A stretch of DNA of 64,000 bases from Paenalcaligenes sp052103955 (lineage in GTDB: Bacteria > Pseudomonadota > Gammaproteobacteria > Burkholderiales > Burkholderiaceae_B). Position numbers and translations under genes: made by a program. Below, piece after piece: positions 9,152-17,189 of this stretch (position 1 is its first letter; every line of letters begins with the position of its first letter). The DNA is taken from positions 9,231 through 73,230 of the forward strand of contig JBQELO010000018.1 in assembly GCA_052103955.1 (NCBI GenBank), read 5' to 3'. Below the pieces are notes generated by a model. It did not search any database and was not told the origin of the DNA. It saw only the letters and a program-made list of their open reading frames with translations.

Positions 9152-9922
9152 ATGAAAACTTTACTGACCATATCAAAACGTCATGCGACGGCACTGAAAA
9201 AAACACTATGTACTGTATTGGGTATGTTAGTAGTGGGCTCTTCATCAGTGGCGCATGCTGAGCTGGATTTTGGTGGGCCAAATCGCTTTGTTTTTGAAGA
9301 GGGCGCTCAACGTTTTTCTATTGTGGTCGCCAATAAAAGTGAATATGCAACCTTAATACAGGCATCTCTAGCGTGGGGAGATGGGCGTCAGCAAGAACTA
9401 CCTGTGGCGTTGAATAAGCCTTTACAGGTATTAATGCCCAATGGCCTAGGGGGCATAGAGGTGTTTTACGAGGGTAGTGGGTTTGTTGCAGACAGAGAAA
9501 GCTACTTGTTGCTAAGCGTATTGGATGTGTCCCAAGCCCCGCGAGAGCCAGACTCTGTACAACTGGCATTAATGCATAGGTTTAAGTTTTTCTTCAGGCC
9601 TAAACTAGAGCAAAGTGTAGAGCAGGCTATAGCAAACTTACGCTGGCAGGGGCATGCTAGCGGTGCTCCTACCATAGAAAACACCTCCCCTTATTTCATT
9701 ACTCTTAGCGATATTGAGCTTAGGGGGCAAGGTAACAGGCGATGTGGTCAAACTATTAACCACGTAATGGTTGCCCCTTTTTCCAGCGCTACTCTAGAGA
9801 ACTCTGAGTGTAATTCAGCGGTTAGCTCGGTGCGTTATGACTACGTAACCGATGGCGGTAGCATGCGTGCTTACGAGGCATCGTTGTCGGCTACAGAAAG
9901 CAAACTTGGCGAACAAGTGTAA
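9152..9922 (+). CDS. Second periplasmic fimbrial chaperone, divergent from the pilin
   Basis: A 256-residue protein with a long signal peptide (cleavage near SSVAHA) and a chaperone domain with the motif DRESYLLLSVLDVS followed by VQLALMHRFKFFFRP, a PapD-family pattern. It is only distantly similar to the chaperone at 7406-8137, and has a cysteine pair in the second domain (RRCGQT and NSECNS). It stands alone on the plus strand, divergent from the pilin operon and convergent with the bvgA-like gene. A dedicated chaperone of this kind may serve a particular subunit such as the adhesin at the left edge; that is inference. Confidence 0.85.
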   Translation: MKTLLTISKRHATALKKTLCTVLGMLVVGSSSVAHAELDFGGPNRFVFEEGAQRFSIVVANKSEYATLIQASLAWGDGRQQELPVALNKPLQVLMPNGLGGIEVFYEGSGFVADRESYLLLSVLDVSQAPREPDSVQLALMHRFKFFFRPKLEQSVEQAIANLRWQGHASGAPTIENTSPYFITLSDIELRGQGNRRCGQTINHVMVAPFSSATLENSECNSAVSSVRYDYVTDGGSMRAYEASLSATESKLGEQV

Positions 9923-9937
9923 AGGGGATATTTATAC

Positions 9938-10594
9938 TTAAGTCGTTGCAATGTCATTGCGTTGGGCAATTTTTACCAGCTCTACCATATTGGGGGCACT
10001 GAGTTTGCGCATTAGTCTGATTTTATAGGTGCTAATTGTTTTGTGGCTGAGCATTAAAGTATGGGCAATCTCTTGGTTGTTCATACCTTTGACCAATAGG
10101 CTAAAAATCGTCAGTTCTCTGTCGGTGAGATTGCTTAATTCGGCATCGGGACTATTGTTGTCCGTGCGGGCGGGATGTTCGTGCGCGTTTTCCAGAAGTA
10201 GGTCAGTAACTTCTTTAGGGAAATACGAATATCCGGCAAGTACAGCCTTAACAGCACTGGATAGTTCTTCCAGTTTATCGTCTTTGCACACAAAGCCAGC
10301 GGTGCCTGCTTGAAGGCAGCGCAAGGCGTAGTGGGTGGAGTCGCTAGAGGTAAGCACCAGAATGTTGGCGTTAAGTTTAGAGCTGCGCAGCCTGTCTATA
10401 ACAGATAAGCCATCTAGCTTAGGAATAGCTAAGTCTAAAATGACTAAATCGGGTTTTAGGGTACGGACGGCTTGTATGCCATCGGTACCTGTATGACACT
10501 CGGCGACCACCTCATAGCCATCGCGTTCCAAAATGACGCGAACAGCCATACACATTAAAGGGTGATCATCAATAATAATAATGCGAGGTACCAT
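9938..10594 (-). CDS. bvgA: BvgA-type response regulator (NarL/FixJ family)
   Basis: A 218-residue regulator: receiver domain (IIIIDDHPLMCMAVRV, acidic pair at the N-terminus, phosphoacceptor in DLVILDLAIPKLDG, switch Thr in VLTSSD, conserved Lys in FVCKDD) and a C-terminal LuxR-type helix-turn-helix (LTDRELTIFSLLVKGMNNQE). The phosphoacceptor is Asp54, the residue number of B. pertussis BvgA, and the receiver text IPKLDGL...L..GTAGFVCK is BvgA-like throughout. It is the probable partner of the hybrid kinase at 1038-4756, unusually separated from it by the whole fimbrial operon. Likely targets are the pilin and adhesin promoters carrying GATTTATCTGA. It is convergent with chaperone 2. EvgA is the alternative family name. 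Confidence 0.88.
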   Translation of the reverse strand: MVPRIIIIDDHPLMCMAVRVILERDGYEVVAECHTGTDGIQAVRTLKPDLVILDLAIPKLDGLSVIDRLRSSKLNANILVLTSSDSTHYALRCLQAGTAGFVCKDDKLEELSSAVKAVLAGYSYFPKEVTDLLLENAHEHPARTDNNSPDAELSNLTDRELTIFSLLVKGMNNQEIAHTLMLSHKTISTYKIRLMRKLSAPNMVELVKIAQRNDIATT

Positions 10595-11002
10595 GTAGGC
10601 GTCCAGAGTGAATTTGACTTTAGGCTCTGATTATAGGAAACCTGAACCTCGTCTGCTCTTAGTCTTTATGAAGATTAACAATAGGTTATGAATGAAATTT
10701 ATTGTTTACATGCAACTAATATGGGTCATTCTGGTTTTTGCTGTAAGAGCTAAGGCCTAACCGAGCACGCCATGGCGTGTTGTGACATGTCAGAAACCTA
10801 ATTCTGGTTATTTGGAGTCACTGATTATACTGAGTTGCAATAGGTATAAGGCCAGTGTAAAGCAGGGTGTAGAGTCCGCTATGCAGAACTAAAGCGTGGA
10901 TAGAGCGCAACAAGGCGAAGAGAGCCTGCCTACACTACTGATGAGCATGGCTTGTTTGTGGTGTCAGCTGATGATCGATACTCGTAAAGAGTACCCGAAA
11001 CA
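10595..11002. other. Intergenic region between bvgA-like gene and AraC regulator
   Basis: No convincing gene. Structures seen: a 14-bp palindrome CACGCCATGGCGTG at 10766-10779, a 10-bp palindrome TGACATGTCA at 10783-10792, and a 22-codon micro-frame at 10692-10760 whose product looks like a bare signal peptide. The palindromes may be operators of the bvgA-like or AraC genes; function unknown. Confidence 0.45.
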
Positions 11003-11851
11003 ATGAGGTCTATGGTGCAAGTAGTAGAGCGACAGTCAGAGCAAAATCAGGACCAATATTTTTGGCATGACGCCGCGTTACCTTATGTGGAAATGCGCCG
11101 GGCTTGTCACAGTAGAGCCTGCTATAAGCCACACGCACATCCCACTTTTTCTATAGGGGCTGTAGATGGTGGTAGCAGCATTTTTACCGGGGCTGGGGGA
11201 ACGCCAGTAGCCTTGCATCCTGGAACGTTAGTGTTTGTTCCTGCAGAGCGTGTGCATGCGTGTAATCCGGCTGTCGATAGCGCGTGGAGCTATCAAATGA
11301 TGCATCTGGATAGCACATGGTTAGCCACTGTCAGGCAAGAGTATGCGGCAGTGAACACTGTGAGCACAGAGCCGGTGAGAGTAGTTGTTGATTCGGCTTT
11401 GTATGCGCAGTTTTGTGCTTTGAGTGATAGGGTGTTTTCGAGCGCAGCAGTAGACGAAAAAGAGGCCGCCCTGATTGAGTTTGTTGGGGATTACGACCTT
11501 AAGCAAAGTGTCTATGTGGAGCCAATGGGCGATAGCTCACACGTAGCTGAAAAAATTACGCCCATGCTAGATGCTATGCGTGACAGGCCAGAACTCAACG
11601 TGTCTTTAGCTGAGCTAGCCGCACATGCCGACATGAGCCGTTATCAATTGATCCGGGCTTTTAGAGCCGTAACCGGCATGACACCGCATGCGTGGCAATT
11701 AAATCTACGCATCAACGTGGCAAGAACGCTTATGCATAACGGTAAAAGCATCGCAACAGTAGCACACCATCTGGGCTTTTCTGACCAAGCGCATTTTCAA
11801 CGGGTATTTAAAGCCCATACCGGTGTTACCCCAGGCAGTTTTAAACGCTAA
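11003..11851 (+). CDS. AraC-family transcriptional regulator with N-terminal cupin domain
   Basis: A 282-residue protein. The N-terminal half is an AraC ligand-binding cupin (YKPHAHPTFSIGAVDGGSS, then FVPAERVHACNPA, the two cupin motifs). The C-terminal about 100 residues hold the double helix-turn-helix (LAELAAHADMSRYQLIRAF and IATVAHHLGFSDQAHFQRVF, ending in the classic GVTPGSFKR). It lies 92 bp upstream of an RhtB/LysE exporter on the same strand. AraC regulators of this subtype commonly sit next to LysE-type exporters and probably sense the exported amino acid. Ligand unknown. Confidence 0.9.
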   Translation: MRSMVQVVERQSEQNQDQYFWHDAALPYVEMRRACHSRACYKPHAHPTFSIGAVDGGSSIFTGAGGTPVALHPGTLVFVPAERVHACNPAVDSAWSYQMMHLDSTWLATVRQEYAAVNTVSTEPVRVVVDSALYAQFCALSDRVFSSAAVDEKEAALIEFVGDYDLKQSVYVEPMGDSSHVAEKITPMLDAMRDRPELNVSLAELAAHADMSRYQLIRAFRAVTGMTPHAWQLNLRINVARTLMHNGKSIATVAHHLGFSDQAHFQRVFKAHTGVTPGSFKR

Positions 11852-11943
11852 GCCAGCGGGAGTAGGGCGCGCACTTTTCTTCAATACAATCATGCCTGCT
11901 TTGGGCAGACTACAGATCCAGTTCGTGATAGGTGTGTCTGTTC

Positions 11944-12600
11944 ATGCAGCAGTTTTTAGTGATTGCCGTGGCGCATTTTCTTGCGCTGCTTTCCCCTGGG
12001 CCTGATTTCTTCCTTGTTGCTAGAACCTCGTTGGTATCTGGCTGGAAAATAGCCAGTGGCGTCAGCGTGGGTATTGCTCTGGCCAATGGCGTGTTCATCA
12101 TTTTCGCCTTTGCGGGAGTCAAGGCATTAACGCCCGATAGCCTGTGGTTTGTGCTGTTGCAATTGTCGGGTTGTGCGTATTTGCTTTACGTGGGGACGTT
12201 ATTTATTCGTCATGCGGGTGACGGTGTTTTGCACGTGCCCGCAAGCAAAGATCAGCCGTCTTCAAACGGGGCTTTGTTCGCGTGGGGGCGTGCTTTGGGA
12301 ATGGGGTTTTTGTCGGGAATTTTGAACCCTAAGAATGCATTGTTTTACGCAAGCTTGGTCACCATGCTAACAGGCCCTTATGCCATCAGTACGGGCTGGC
12401 AAGTGTTCTATGGGTTATGGATGTTTAGTGTTGTGGCACTCTGGGATGTGTTGGTAGCGGTACTGATAGGTAATAAGGTGGTATTGCAGCATTTCTCCCG
12501 TATACAGCCGTGGCTAGAGCGTGTATCGGGGGCATTACTGATTGCGATAGCGATGGGCGTGTTACTGACCTTGTTGCTGCAATGCTTTAGCGTTTTGTAA
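11944..12600 (+). CDS. LysE/RhtB family amino-acid exporter
   Basis: A 218-residue integral membrane protein with about six hydrophobic segments and the family opening AHFLALLSPGPDFFLVARTSL. Another conserved segment is GFLSGILNPKNALFYASLV. I chose the ATG at 11944 (MQQFLVIAVAHF) rather than an upstream GTG because family members start there. These proteins export amino acids or homoserine lactone-like compounds using the proton gradient. It follows the AraC regulator on the same strand and its last 14 bp overlap the end of the convergent TetR gene. Confidence 0.92.
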   Translation: MQQFLVIAVAHFLALLSPGPDFFLVARTSLVSGWKIASGVSVGIALANGVFIIFAFAGVKALTPDSLWFVLLQLSGCAYLLYVGTLFIRHAGDGVLHVPASKDQPSSNGALFAWGRALGMGFLSGILNPKNALFYASLVTMLTGPYAISTGWQVFYGLWMFSVVALWDVLVAVLIGNKVVLQHFSRIQPWLERVSGALLIAIAMGVLLTLLLQCFSVL

Positions 12601-13147
12601 ACGGGGGGCGCAATGCATGTTCGGCAAATTGTAGGGCTTGCTTAATAAAACCGGAAAAACCAGAGCGGTCCTGTCGTAAGCCCGTTTGTTGTCCGCCTAT
12701 GAGGCACAGGTGGGCTGTCTGAGCGATTAGCGTAGCCACGGCAGGTGTGGGAGCCCAGCGGCGACTGGTGCGTAGGGCAAAGTCTAGCCTGGTTTGATCT
12801 ACGCGCTTTTGGAAGATGGCAACCACAGGGTTGACTAACGACCATGCGCGGATAGCCACTTCTACATGGGGAAGCTTTTCTGAGGCTATATCTAGGTATC
12901 GCAATAGAGTATCGGCTGAACTGGTACCACGGGCCGCATAAGCCAACATTGCTTGCGTGTAGTCAGCTTCCCACTGTGTGAGTAGAGCATTCACGTAATC
13001 GTCTTTATGGCGAAAGTGGTGGTAGAAGGACCCCCGGGTCACGTTGAGGCGACGAGCAAGGTTTTCAGCAGAAATACCAGAATGGCCTTCCTGTTCTAGT
13101 GCTGTAAAACCAGCAGCGATCCAATGTTGACGAGTAAGTGTGCCCAT
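12587..13147 (-). CDS. TetR/AcrR-family transcriptional repressor
   Basis: A 186-residue protein with an N-terminal TetR DNA-binding domain (GISAENLARRLNVTRGSFYHHFRHKDDYVNALL, helix-turn-helix roughly residues 25-50) and a variable all-helical C-terminal ligand domain. It is divergent from the DJ-1/PfpI-like gene, and a perfect 8-bp inverted repeat lies 9 nt upstream of its start codon. This indicates autoregulation and probably control of the neighbour. The 3' end overlaps the end of the convergent RhtB gene by 14 bp. Confidence 0.92.
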   Translation of the reverse strand: MGTLTRQHWIAAGFTALEQEGHSGISAENLARRLNVTRGSFYHHFRHKDDYVNALLTQWEADYTQAMLAYAARGTSSADTLLRYLDIASEKLPHVEVAIRAWSLVNPVVAIFQKRVDQTRLDFALRTSRRWAPTPAVATLIAQTAHLCLIGGQQTGLRQDRSGFSGFIKQALQFAEHALRPPFTKR

Positions 13148-13155
13148 GACGACAG

Positions 13156-13176
13156 ACCATACAGGCTGTGTATGGT
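13156..13176. promoter_or_regulatory. Probable TetR operator
   Basis: Perfect inverted repeat with arms ACCATACA (13156-13163) and TGTATGGT (13169-13176) separated by 5 bp. It is immediately upstream of the TetR start codon (13147, minus strand) and in the promoter region of the divergent DJ-1/PfpI gene. Size and symmetry fit a TetR dimer site; binding is inferred. Confidence 0.6.
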
Positions 13177-13257
13177 GATAGGTGGTTTGATAAATTGCGA
13201 AACTTAGCTCGTATTATCACCGCATTTTGCGGCTGTGACGTAGCTTAGGAGTTCGCT

Positions 13258-13887
13258 TTGAAAAACATTGCTCTGGTTACCTTTGATCAATTCACTGACA
13301 TAGACCTGTTTCTTATGTGGGATATTTTGGGCCGCAATAAGCAGGACTGGAATGTGCGTATTTTGGCGACTAGCCCTACGGTAACCTCTGCGCATGGTTT
13401 GCCCATTCCTGTGCATGGGCATGTGTCGCAAGCTAATCATGCAGACGCGGTATTGTTTGCCAGCGGTAAGCAGGGCATACCGGCTGCCTTGGTGAATCCG
13501 GAATTTATGTCGTCGTTGCAGTTAGATAGCAGTAGGCAATATATAGGCTCCATATGTGCGGGTGCCTTTATTCTGCATCGCTTGGGGCTACTACCGCATT
13601 TACAAGCCACTACGCATCCAGAAGCACAGATGGCGTTGCAGGCGACGGGTGTAGAGGTGTTAGAGCAGCCATTGGTGTGTCAGGATAGGGTGGCAACAGC
13701 AGGTGGGTGTTTGGCTGCTGTGTATTTGGTGGGGTGGTTGGTAGAGTCCATGTTTGGTGCTGTAAAACGGCAGGAAACACTATGGCCAGTATTGCCAGCG
13801 GGGCAGCAAGCGCTCTATGAGCAGTTAATTACCCAAAGCATTAACGGGGCCACCTCCAAAGCCGGAGTAGGACAAAGCGGGCTATAG
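13258..13887 (+). CDS. DJ-1/PfpI (ThiJ) superfamily protein
   Basis: A 209-residue protein with the DJ-1/PfpI fold: N-terminal ALVTFDQFTDIDLFLMWD, and the nucleophile-elbow cysteine in IGSICAGAFILHRLGLL followed by the TTHPEA segment. The start is a TTG preceded by AGGAG with a 6-nt spacer, which decides it over later codons. Relatives include isonitrile hydratases and glyoxalase III-type or chaperone proteins; the exact reaction cannot be told from sequence. It is divergent from, and probably repressed by, the TetR regulator at 12587-13147. Confidence 0.88.
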   Translation: MKNIALVTFDQFTDIDLFLMWDILGRNKQDWNVRILATSPTVTSAHGLPIPVHGHVSQANHADAVLFASGKQGIPAALVNPEFMSSLQLDSSRQYIGSICAGAFILHRLGLLPHLQATTHPEAQMALQATGVEVLEQPLVCQDRVATAGGCLAAVYLVGWLVESMFGAVKRQETLWPVLPAGQQALYEQLITQSINGATSKAGVGQSGL

Positions 13888-13963
13888 ACGTAAAATCATT
13901 ACTTTGGGCTGCATGGGTGGCCCATCGCCTGATCCGGTATAGTCAACAGTGATAGAAAATAGT

Positions 13964-14428
13964 ATGCAGATTTGGGTAGATGCCGACTCTTGTCCCGTAG
14001 TGGTCAAAGAAATTTTGTTTAGGGCGTCACAGCGCTGGCAAAAGCCCTTAACACTGGTAGCAAACCAGATGTTACGCACGCCTTCCTTTCATTTGATTAA
14101 GGCGGTACAAGTGCCTAGGGGCTTTGATGTGGCCGATGATTATATTGTGCAGCATGCAAGCGAGGGCGACGTGGTGATTACAGGCGATATTCCGTTGGCA
14201 GCCCAGTTAGTAGAAAAAAAGGTGCATGTGCTAAGCACACGCGGTGAGCGTTTCACAGCCGACAACATACGTGAACGCTTGTCTATGCGCGATATGTTAG
14301 AAGAACTGCGTAATGCGGGTGTGGAAGTAGGCGGGCCTGCTGCATTTAGCCAGTCTGATCGCCGTGACTTTGCTAATGCACTGGATAGCTTAATGATGAA
14401 ACTCGCCAGAGCCCCCTTAGCCCCTTAA
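13964..14428 (+). CDS. YaiI/YqxD family protein (DUF188)
   Basis: A 154-residue protein starting MQIWVDADSCPVVVKEILFRA, the family's highly conserved opening (E. coli YaiI starts MTIWVDADACP). Later conserved parts are VPRGFDVADDYIV, GDVVITGDIPLAAQLVEK and the C-terminal SDRRDFANALD. The ATG at 13964 is preferred over the GTG at 13949 because of this alignment. The fold is PIN-like with conserved Asp residues, suggesting a nucleic-acid role, but no function is established. Confidence 0.93.
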   Translation: MQIWVDADSCPVVVKEILFRASQRWQKPLTLVANQMLRTPSFHLIKAVQVPRGFDVADDYIVQHASEGDVVITGDIPLAAQLVEKKVHVLSTRGERFTADNIRERLSMRDMLEELRNAGVEVGGPAAFSQSDRRDFANALDSLMMKLARAPLAP

Positions 14429-14519
14429 ACAGAGGTATTTCATGAAATACCGTGTGACTATAACTGCATTTTTTGCCAATTTGCGTTAACCTTTCAGGTT
14501 GATTGTTTAGGAGCATACT

Positions 14520-14801
14520 ATGGCACAAGCATCCGCAAGCCACATCTTGGTTAGCAGCGCTGAAAGAGCGCAAGAACTGAAAACTGAAATTGAAAACGGC
14601 GCAGATTTCGCGCAGTTGGCTCAAGCTAACTCTAGCTGCCCTTCATCCCGTCAAGGTGGTGCATTGGGTAGTTTTGGTCGTGGCCAAATGGTTCCTGAGT
14701 TTGACGCAGTGGTATTCAGCGCCCCCGTTGGTGTTGTACAAGGCCCTGTACAAACACAGTTCGGCTACCACTTGGTTCTGGTGACCGAGCGTAACGACTA
14801 A
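14520..14801 (+). CDS. ppiC: Parvulin-type peptidyl-prolyl cis-trans isomerase PpiC
   Basis: A 93-residue single-domain parvulin, the length of E. coli PpiC. Family motifs: ASHILVSSAERAQEL at the N-terminus, FAQLAQANSSCPSSRQGGALG, F.RGQMVPEFD and the C-terminal FGYHLVLV. It has no signal peptide, so it is cytoplasmic and catalyses cis-trans isomerisation of Xaa-Pro bonds. An SD-like AGGAG precedes the ATG. A strong hairpin terminator follows. Confidence 0.96.
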   Translation: MAQASASHILVSSAERAQELKTEIENGADFAQLAQANSSCPSSRQGGALGSFGRGQMVPEFDAVVFSAPVGVVQGPVQTQFGYHLVLVTERND

Positions 14802-14832
14802 GATTTACTGCTTATTGAAGTAGTGGTCTGAG

Positions 14833-14864
14833 AAAAGCCAGCATGATTATGCTGGCTTTTTTTT
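14833..14864 (+). terminator. Intrinsic terminator of ppiC (may also serve the convergent GntR gene)
   Basis: Stem AAGCCAGCAT / ATGCTGGCTT with a 4-nt loop, followed by a run of T on the plus strand. The A run on the left side gives a T run on the other strand as well, so it can end transcription of both ppiC and the convergent GntR gene. Confidence 0.9.
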
Positions 14865-14868
14865 ATGC

Positions 14869-15549
14869 CTAGATATCTTCAGGCATGACGCCCCACCATG
14901 CTAGCGTTTGAGAAAAGTGCTGCTGCACCATTTTTGCAGCGTCAGTTTCGTTACCTGCCAATATCGCATCCAAGATAGCAATGTGTTCGGTCATGGCAAG
15001 CGTAATGCGTGTATTTAACGGTGGGCGATATTTCTGCAGCACATGAATGCGATCGCAGTTCTCGGCATAGTTTTTGGCTACGATGGGGTTGTTAAACGCA
15101 GAGGCCAAATAGTGGTGCAGACGCCAGTCTAACGCCATCGCTTCTAGCTGCAATTGTCGTGTCAATGTTGTGTTTTGCAGTTTTTCTAGCAAGTCCACAT
15201 GCGCTTTTTTTAAAGCGAGTAACTCGTCTTTTTTTGGGTGTTGAGCCGTTAGGCGTGCGCCTTCCACATCAATTAAATAACGGAAGTGGAAGTTAGCGTA
15301 AAGCTCTTGCGGGCTAAGTTCAAGCACCACAATGCCCCGCTGCGGGTACACGGTTACCAATCCCACAGCGGCTGCTTTTTTGATGGCATCGCGTATAGGG
15401 GCCGTAGCGAAGTCCAGCTTCTCGCATAGCTCGGAAATAGACACCATTTGACCAGAACGTATGTCGCCTGAAATCAAGGTTTCGCGTAAAGCGTGAAAGG
15501 CTTGTTCGCTTAATAGGGCAGTACTGCGATGGTTGTTTGTTGTAGTCAC
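14869..15549 (-). CDS. GntR-family transcriptional regulator, FCD subfamily
   Basis: A 226-residue protein with an N-terminal winged helix (ISELCEKLDFATAPIRDAIKKAAAVGLV...QRGIVV) and a C-terminal FCD helical domain (FRYLIDVEGARLTAQH, later LDWRLHHYLASAFNN and MTEHIAILDAILAGN, with metal-ligand-like D/H residues). FCD regulators usually sense small carboxylic acids. It is divergent from dctA, and two inverted repeats lie in the intergenic region, so control of C4-dicarboxylate uptake is a reasonable inference. Confidence 0.92.
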   Translation of the reverse strand: MTTTNNHRSTALLSEQAFHALRETLISGDIRSGQMVSISELCEKLDFATAPIRDAIKKAAAVGLVTVYPQRGIVVLELSPQELYANFHFRYLIDVEGARLTAQHPKKDELLALKKAHVDLLEKLQNTTLTRQLQLEAMALDWRLHHYLASAFNNPIVAKNYAENCDRIHVLQKYRPPLNTRITLAMTEHIAILDAILAGNETDAAKMVQQHFSQTLAWWGVMPEDI

Positions 15550-15633
15550 GCGCTGAGCCTCGTATAGGTGGCTATGTTCTACCTTGGTTGATAAGGGTAA
15601 GTGCCCTGTGTGTGCACACTGGCAAATACTCTA

Positions 15634-15708
15634 TATTAGAAATGCCATATCTAATATTAACTAAGATTTCAGTTGCATAATTTTTGCTTTGTAACTGAAA
15701 TTTCAGTT
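15634..15708. promoter_or_regulatory. Inverted repeats between GntR regulator and dctA (candidate operators)
   Basis: Two sites: TATTAGA (15634-15640) with TCTAATA (15650-15656), spacer 9 bp; and a perfect 16-bp palindrome AACTGAAATTTCAGTT at 15693-15708, preceded by a half-site ATTTCAGTT at 15666-15674. The palindrome ends 36 bp before the dctA ATG, a repressor-like position. That the adjacent GntR protein binds them is inferred. Confidence 0.55.
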
Positions 15709-15744
15709 GTGATTTTAAATAAAAATAAAGCGGGAGAGATGACT

Positions 15745-17028
15745 ATGCGTTTCTTTAAAAGTTTGTTCGGACAAGTGATCATAGCCTTGATACTAGGGGT
15801 GATTGCGGGCGTAGCGTGGCCCGATACAGCGGTAGCCTTAAAGCCTTTTGGTGATGGGTTTATTAAGCTGATTAAGATGATTATTGCGCCACTGGTGTTT
15901 TGTGTGGTGGTGCACGGTATTTGCGGTACTAGCGATATTAAAAAAGTAGGGCGTGTGGGGGTAAAAGCCTTGGTGTATTTCGAGGTGGTAACTACCTTTG
16001 CATTGGTGCTGGGTATTAGTTTGGCGTACTTCTTCGCACCAGGCGGTGGCATGAATGTGGATCCCAGTACATTAGATGCCAGTGCAATGGATGCGTACAC
16101 CTCACGAGTAGCGGGAGCAACGGACACAACAGGGTTCCTGATGAACATCATTCCCACGACTTTTGTGGATGCGTTTGCCAGCGGGGATATTTTGCAGGTG
16201 TTGTTGATCGCCATTTTATTTGGCTTGGCGGTAGCTCTGTTGGGTGAAAAGGGTAGACCCATTGCGCAGCTTATAGACTTGTTGTCGCATGTGTTCTTTA
16301 AGCTTATCGGTTTTATCGTACGTTTAGCGCCATTGGGGGTGTTGGGTGCCGTAGCCTTTACCGTAGGCAAATATGGGATAGGTACACTGGGTAAGCTGGG
16401 CATGTTGGTAGCCTTGTTCTATGTCACCTGCTTTATCTTTGTGGTGGTTGTTCTGGGTACTATTTTGCGATTAGCGGGTTTTAATATTTTTAAGTTCATC
16501 CGTTATTTGCGTGAGGAGCTGTTGGTGGTATTGGGTACGGCTTCGTCTGACGCTGTATTGCCGCAGGTAATGCGAAAGCTAGAACGTTTAGGGGTAAAAA
16601 ATACCACCGTAGGCTTGGTGATTCCCACGGGGTACTCTTTTAACTTGGATGGGTTTTCTATCTACTTAACTCTGGCAGCGGTGTTTATTGCGCAGGCCAC
16701 AAACACGCCATTAAGCTTTGTAGACCTGATGACCATCTTGCTGATTTCCATGCTGACGTCTAAAGGGGCGCACGGTGTGCCAGGTTCAGCCATTGTGATC
16801 TTGGCGGCCACCTTAAGTGCTGTACCGGCAATTCCCGCTATTGGTTTGGTGTTGGTGCTGTCTGTAGACTGGTTTATGGGCATGGCTAGAGCACTAACCA
16901 ACATGATCGGTAACTGCGTAGGTACGGTAGTCATTGGTGCGTGGGAAGGCGACGTCGACAAAGAACGCGCCCATGCGGTGTTAAATGGTGAATTGATCGT
17001 TGATCTGAGCAAAGCTGCAGACGACTAA
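15745..17028 (+). CDS. dctA: C4-dicarboxylate:cation symporter DctA
   Basis: A 427-residue membrane protein of the DAACS family. It matches DctA closely: FKSLFGQVI opening, LKPFGDGFIKLIKMIIAPLVFC, GGGMNVDPSTLDA, GVLGAVAFTVGKYGIGTLG, FIRYLREELLVVLGTASSDAVLP (the serine-rich re-entrant loop, here TASSD) and VIPTGYSFNLDGFSIYLT. It takes up succinate, fumarate and malate with protons or sodium. The ATG at 15745 has GGGAG 8 nt upstream and is preferred over the upstream ATG at 15673. It is divergent from the FCD-type GntR regulator and is followed by a clear terminator. Confidence 0.95.
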   Translation: MRFFKSLFGQVIIALILGVIAGVAWPDTAVALKPFGDGFIKLIKMIIAPLVFCVVVHGICGTSDIKKVGRVGVKALVYFEVVTTFALVLGISLAYFFAPGGGMNVDPSTLDASAMDAYTSRVAGATDTTGFLMNIIPTTFVDAFASGDILQVLLIAILFGLAVALLGEKGRPIAQLIDLLSHVFFKLIGFIVRLAPLGVLGAVAFTVGKYGIGTLGKLGMLVALFYVTCFIFVVVVLGTILRLAGFNIFKFIRYLREELLVVLGTASSDAVLPQVMRKLERLGVKNTTVGLVIPTGYSFNLDGFSIYLTLAAVFIAQATNTPLSFVDLMTILLISMLTSKGAHGVPGSAIVILAATLSAVPAIPAIGLVLVLSVDWFMGMARALTNMIGNCVGTVVIGAWEGDVDKERAHAVLNGELIVDLSKAADD

Positions 17029-17055
17029 CGCTGTAGCACTACAGCCGTACAACAC

Positions 17056-17088
17056 AAAGCCCCAAGCATGGTTGTTTGGGGCTTTTTT
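17056..17088 (+). terminator. Intrinsic terminator of dctA
   Basis: Stem AAAGCCCCAA / TTGGGGCTTT with a 10-nt loop ending in six T residues, 27 nt after the dctA stop codon. Confidence 0.9.
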
Positions 17089-17189
17089 GTAGGCCTATGC
17101 CAGTAGAGCATCAACGTGTTTTCTGGCGCGCGCTGCCGTACTGCGCGACAATATAACCGTAATGTCTACGCAGTCCAACAGGAGTATTC

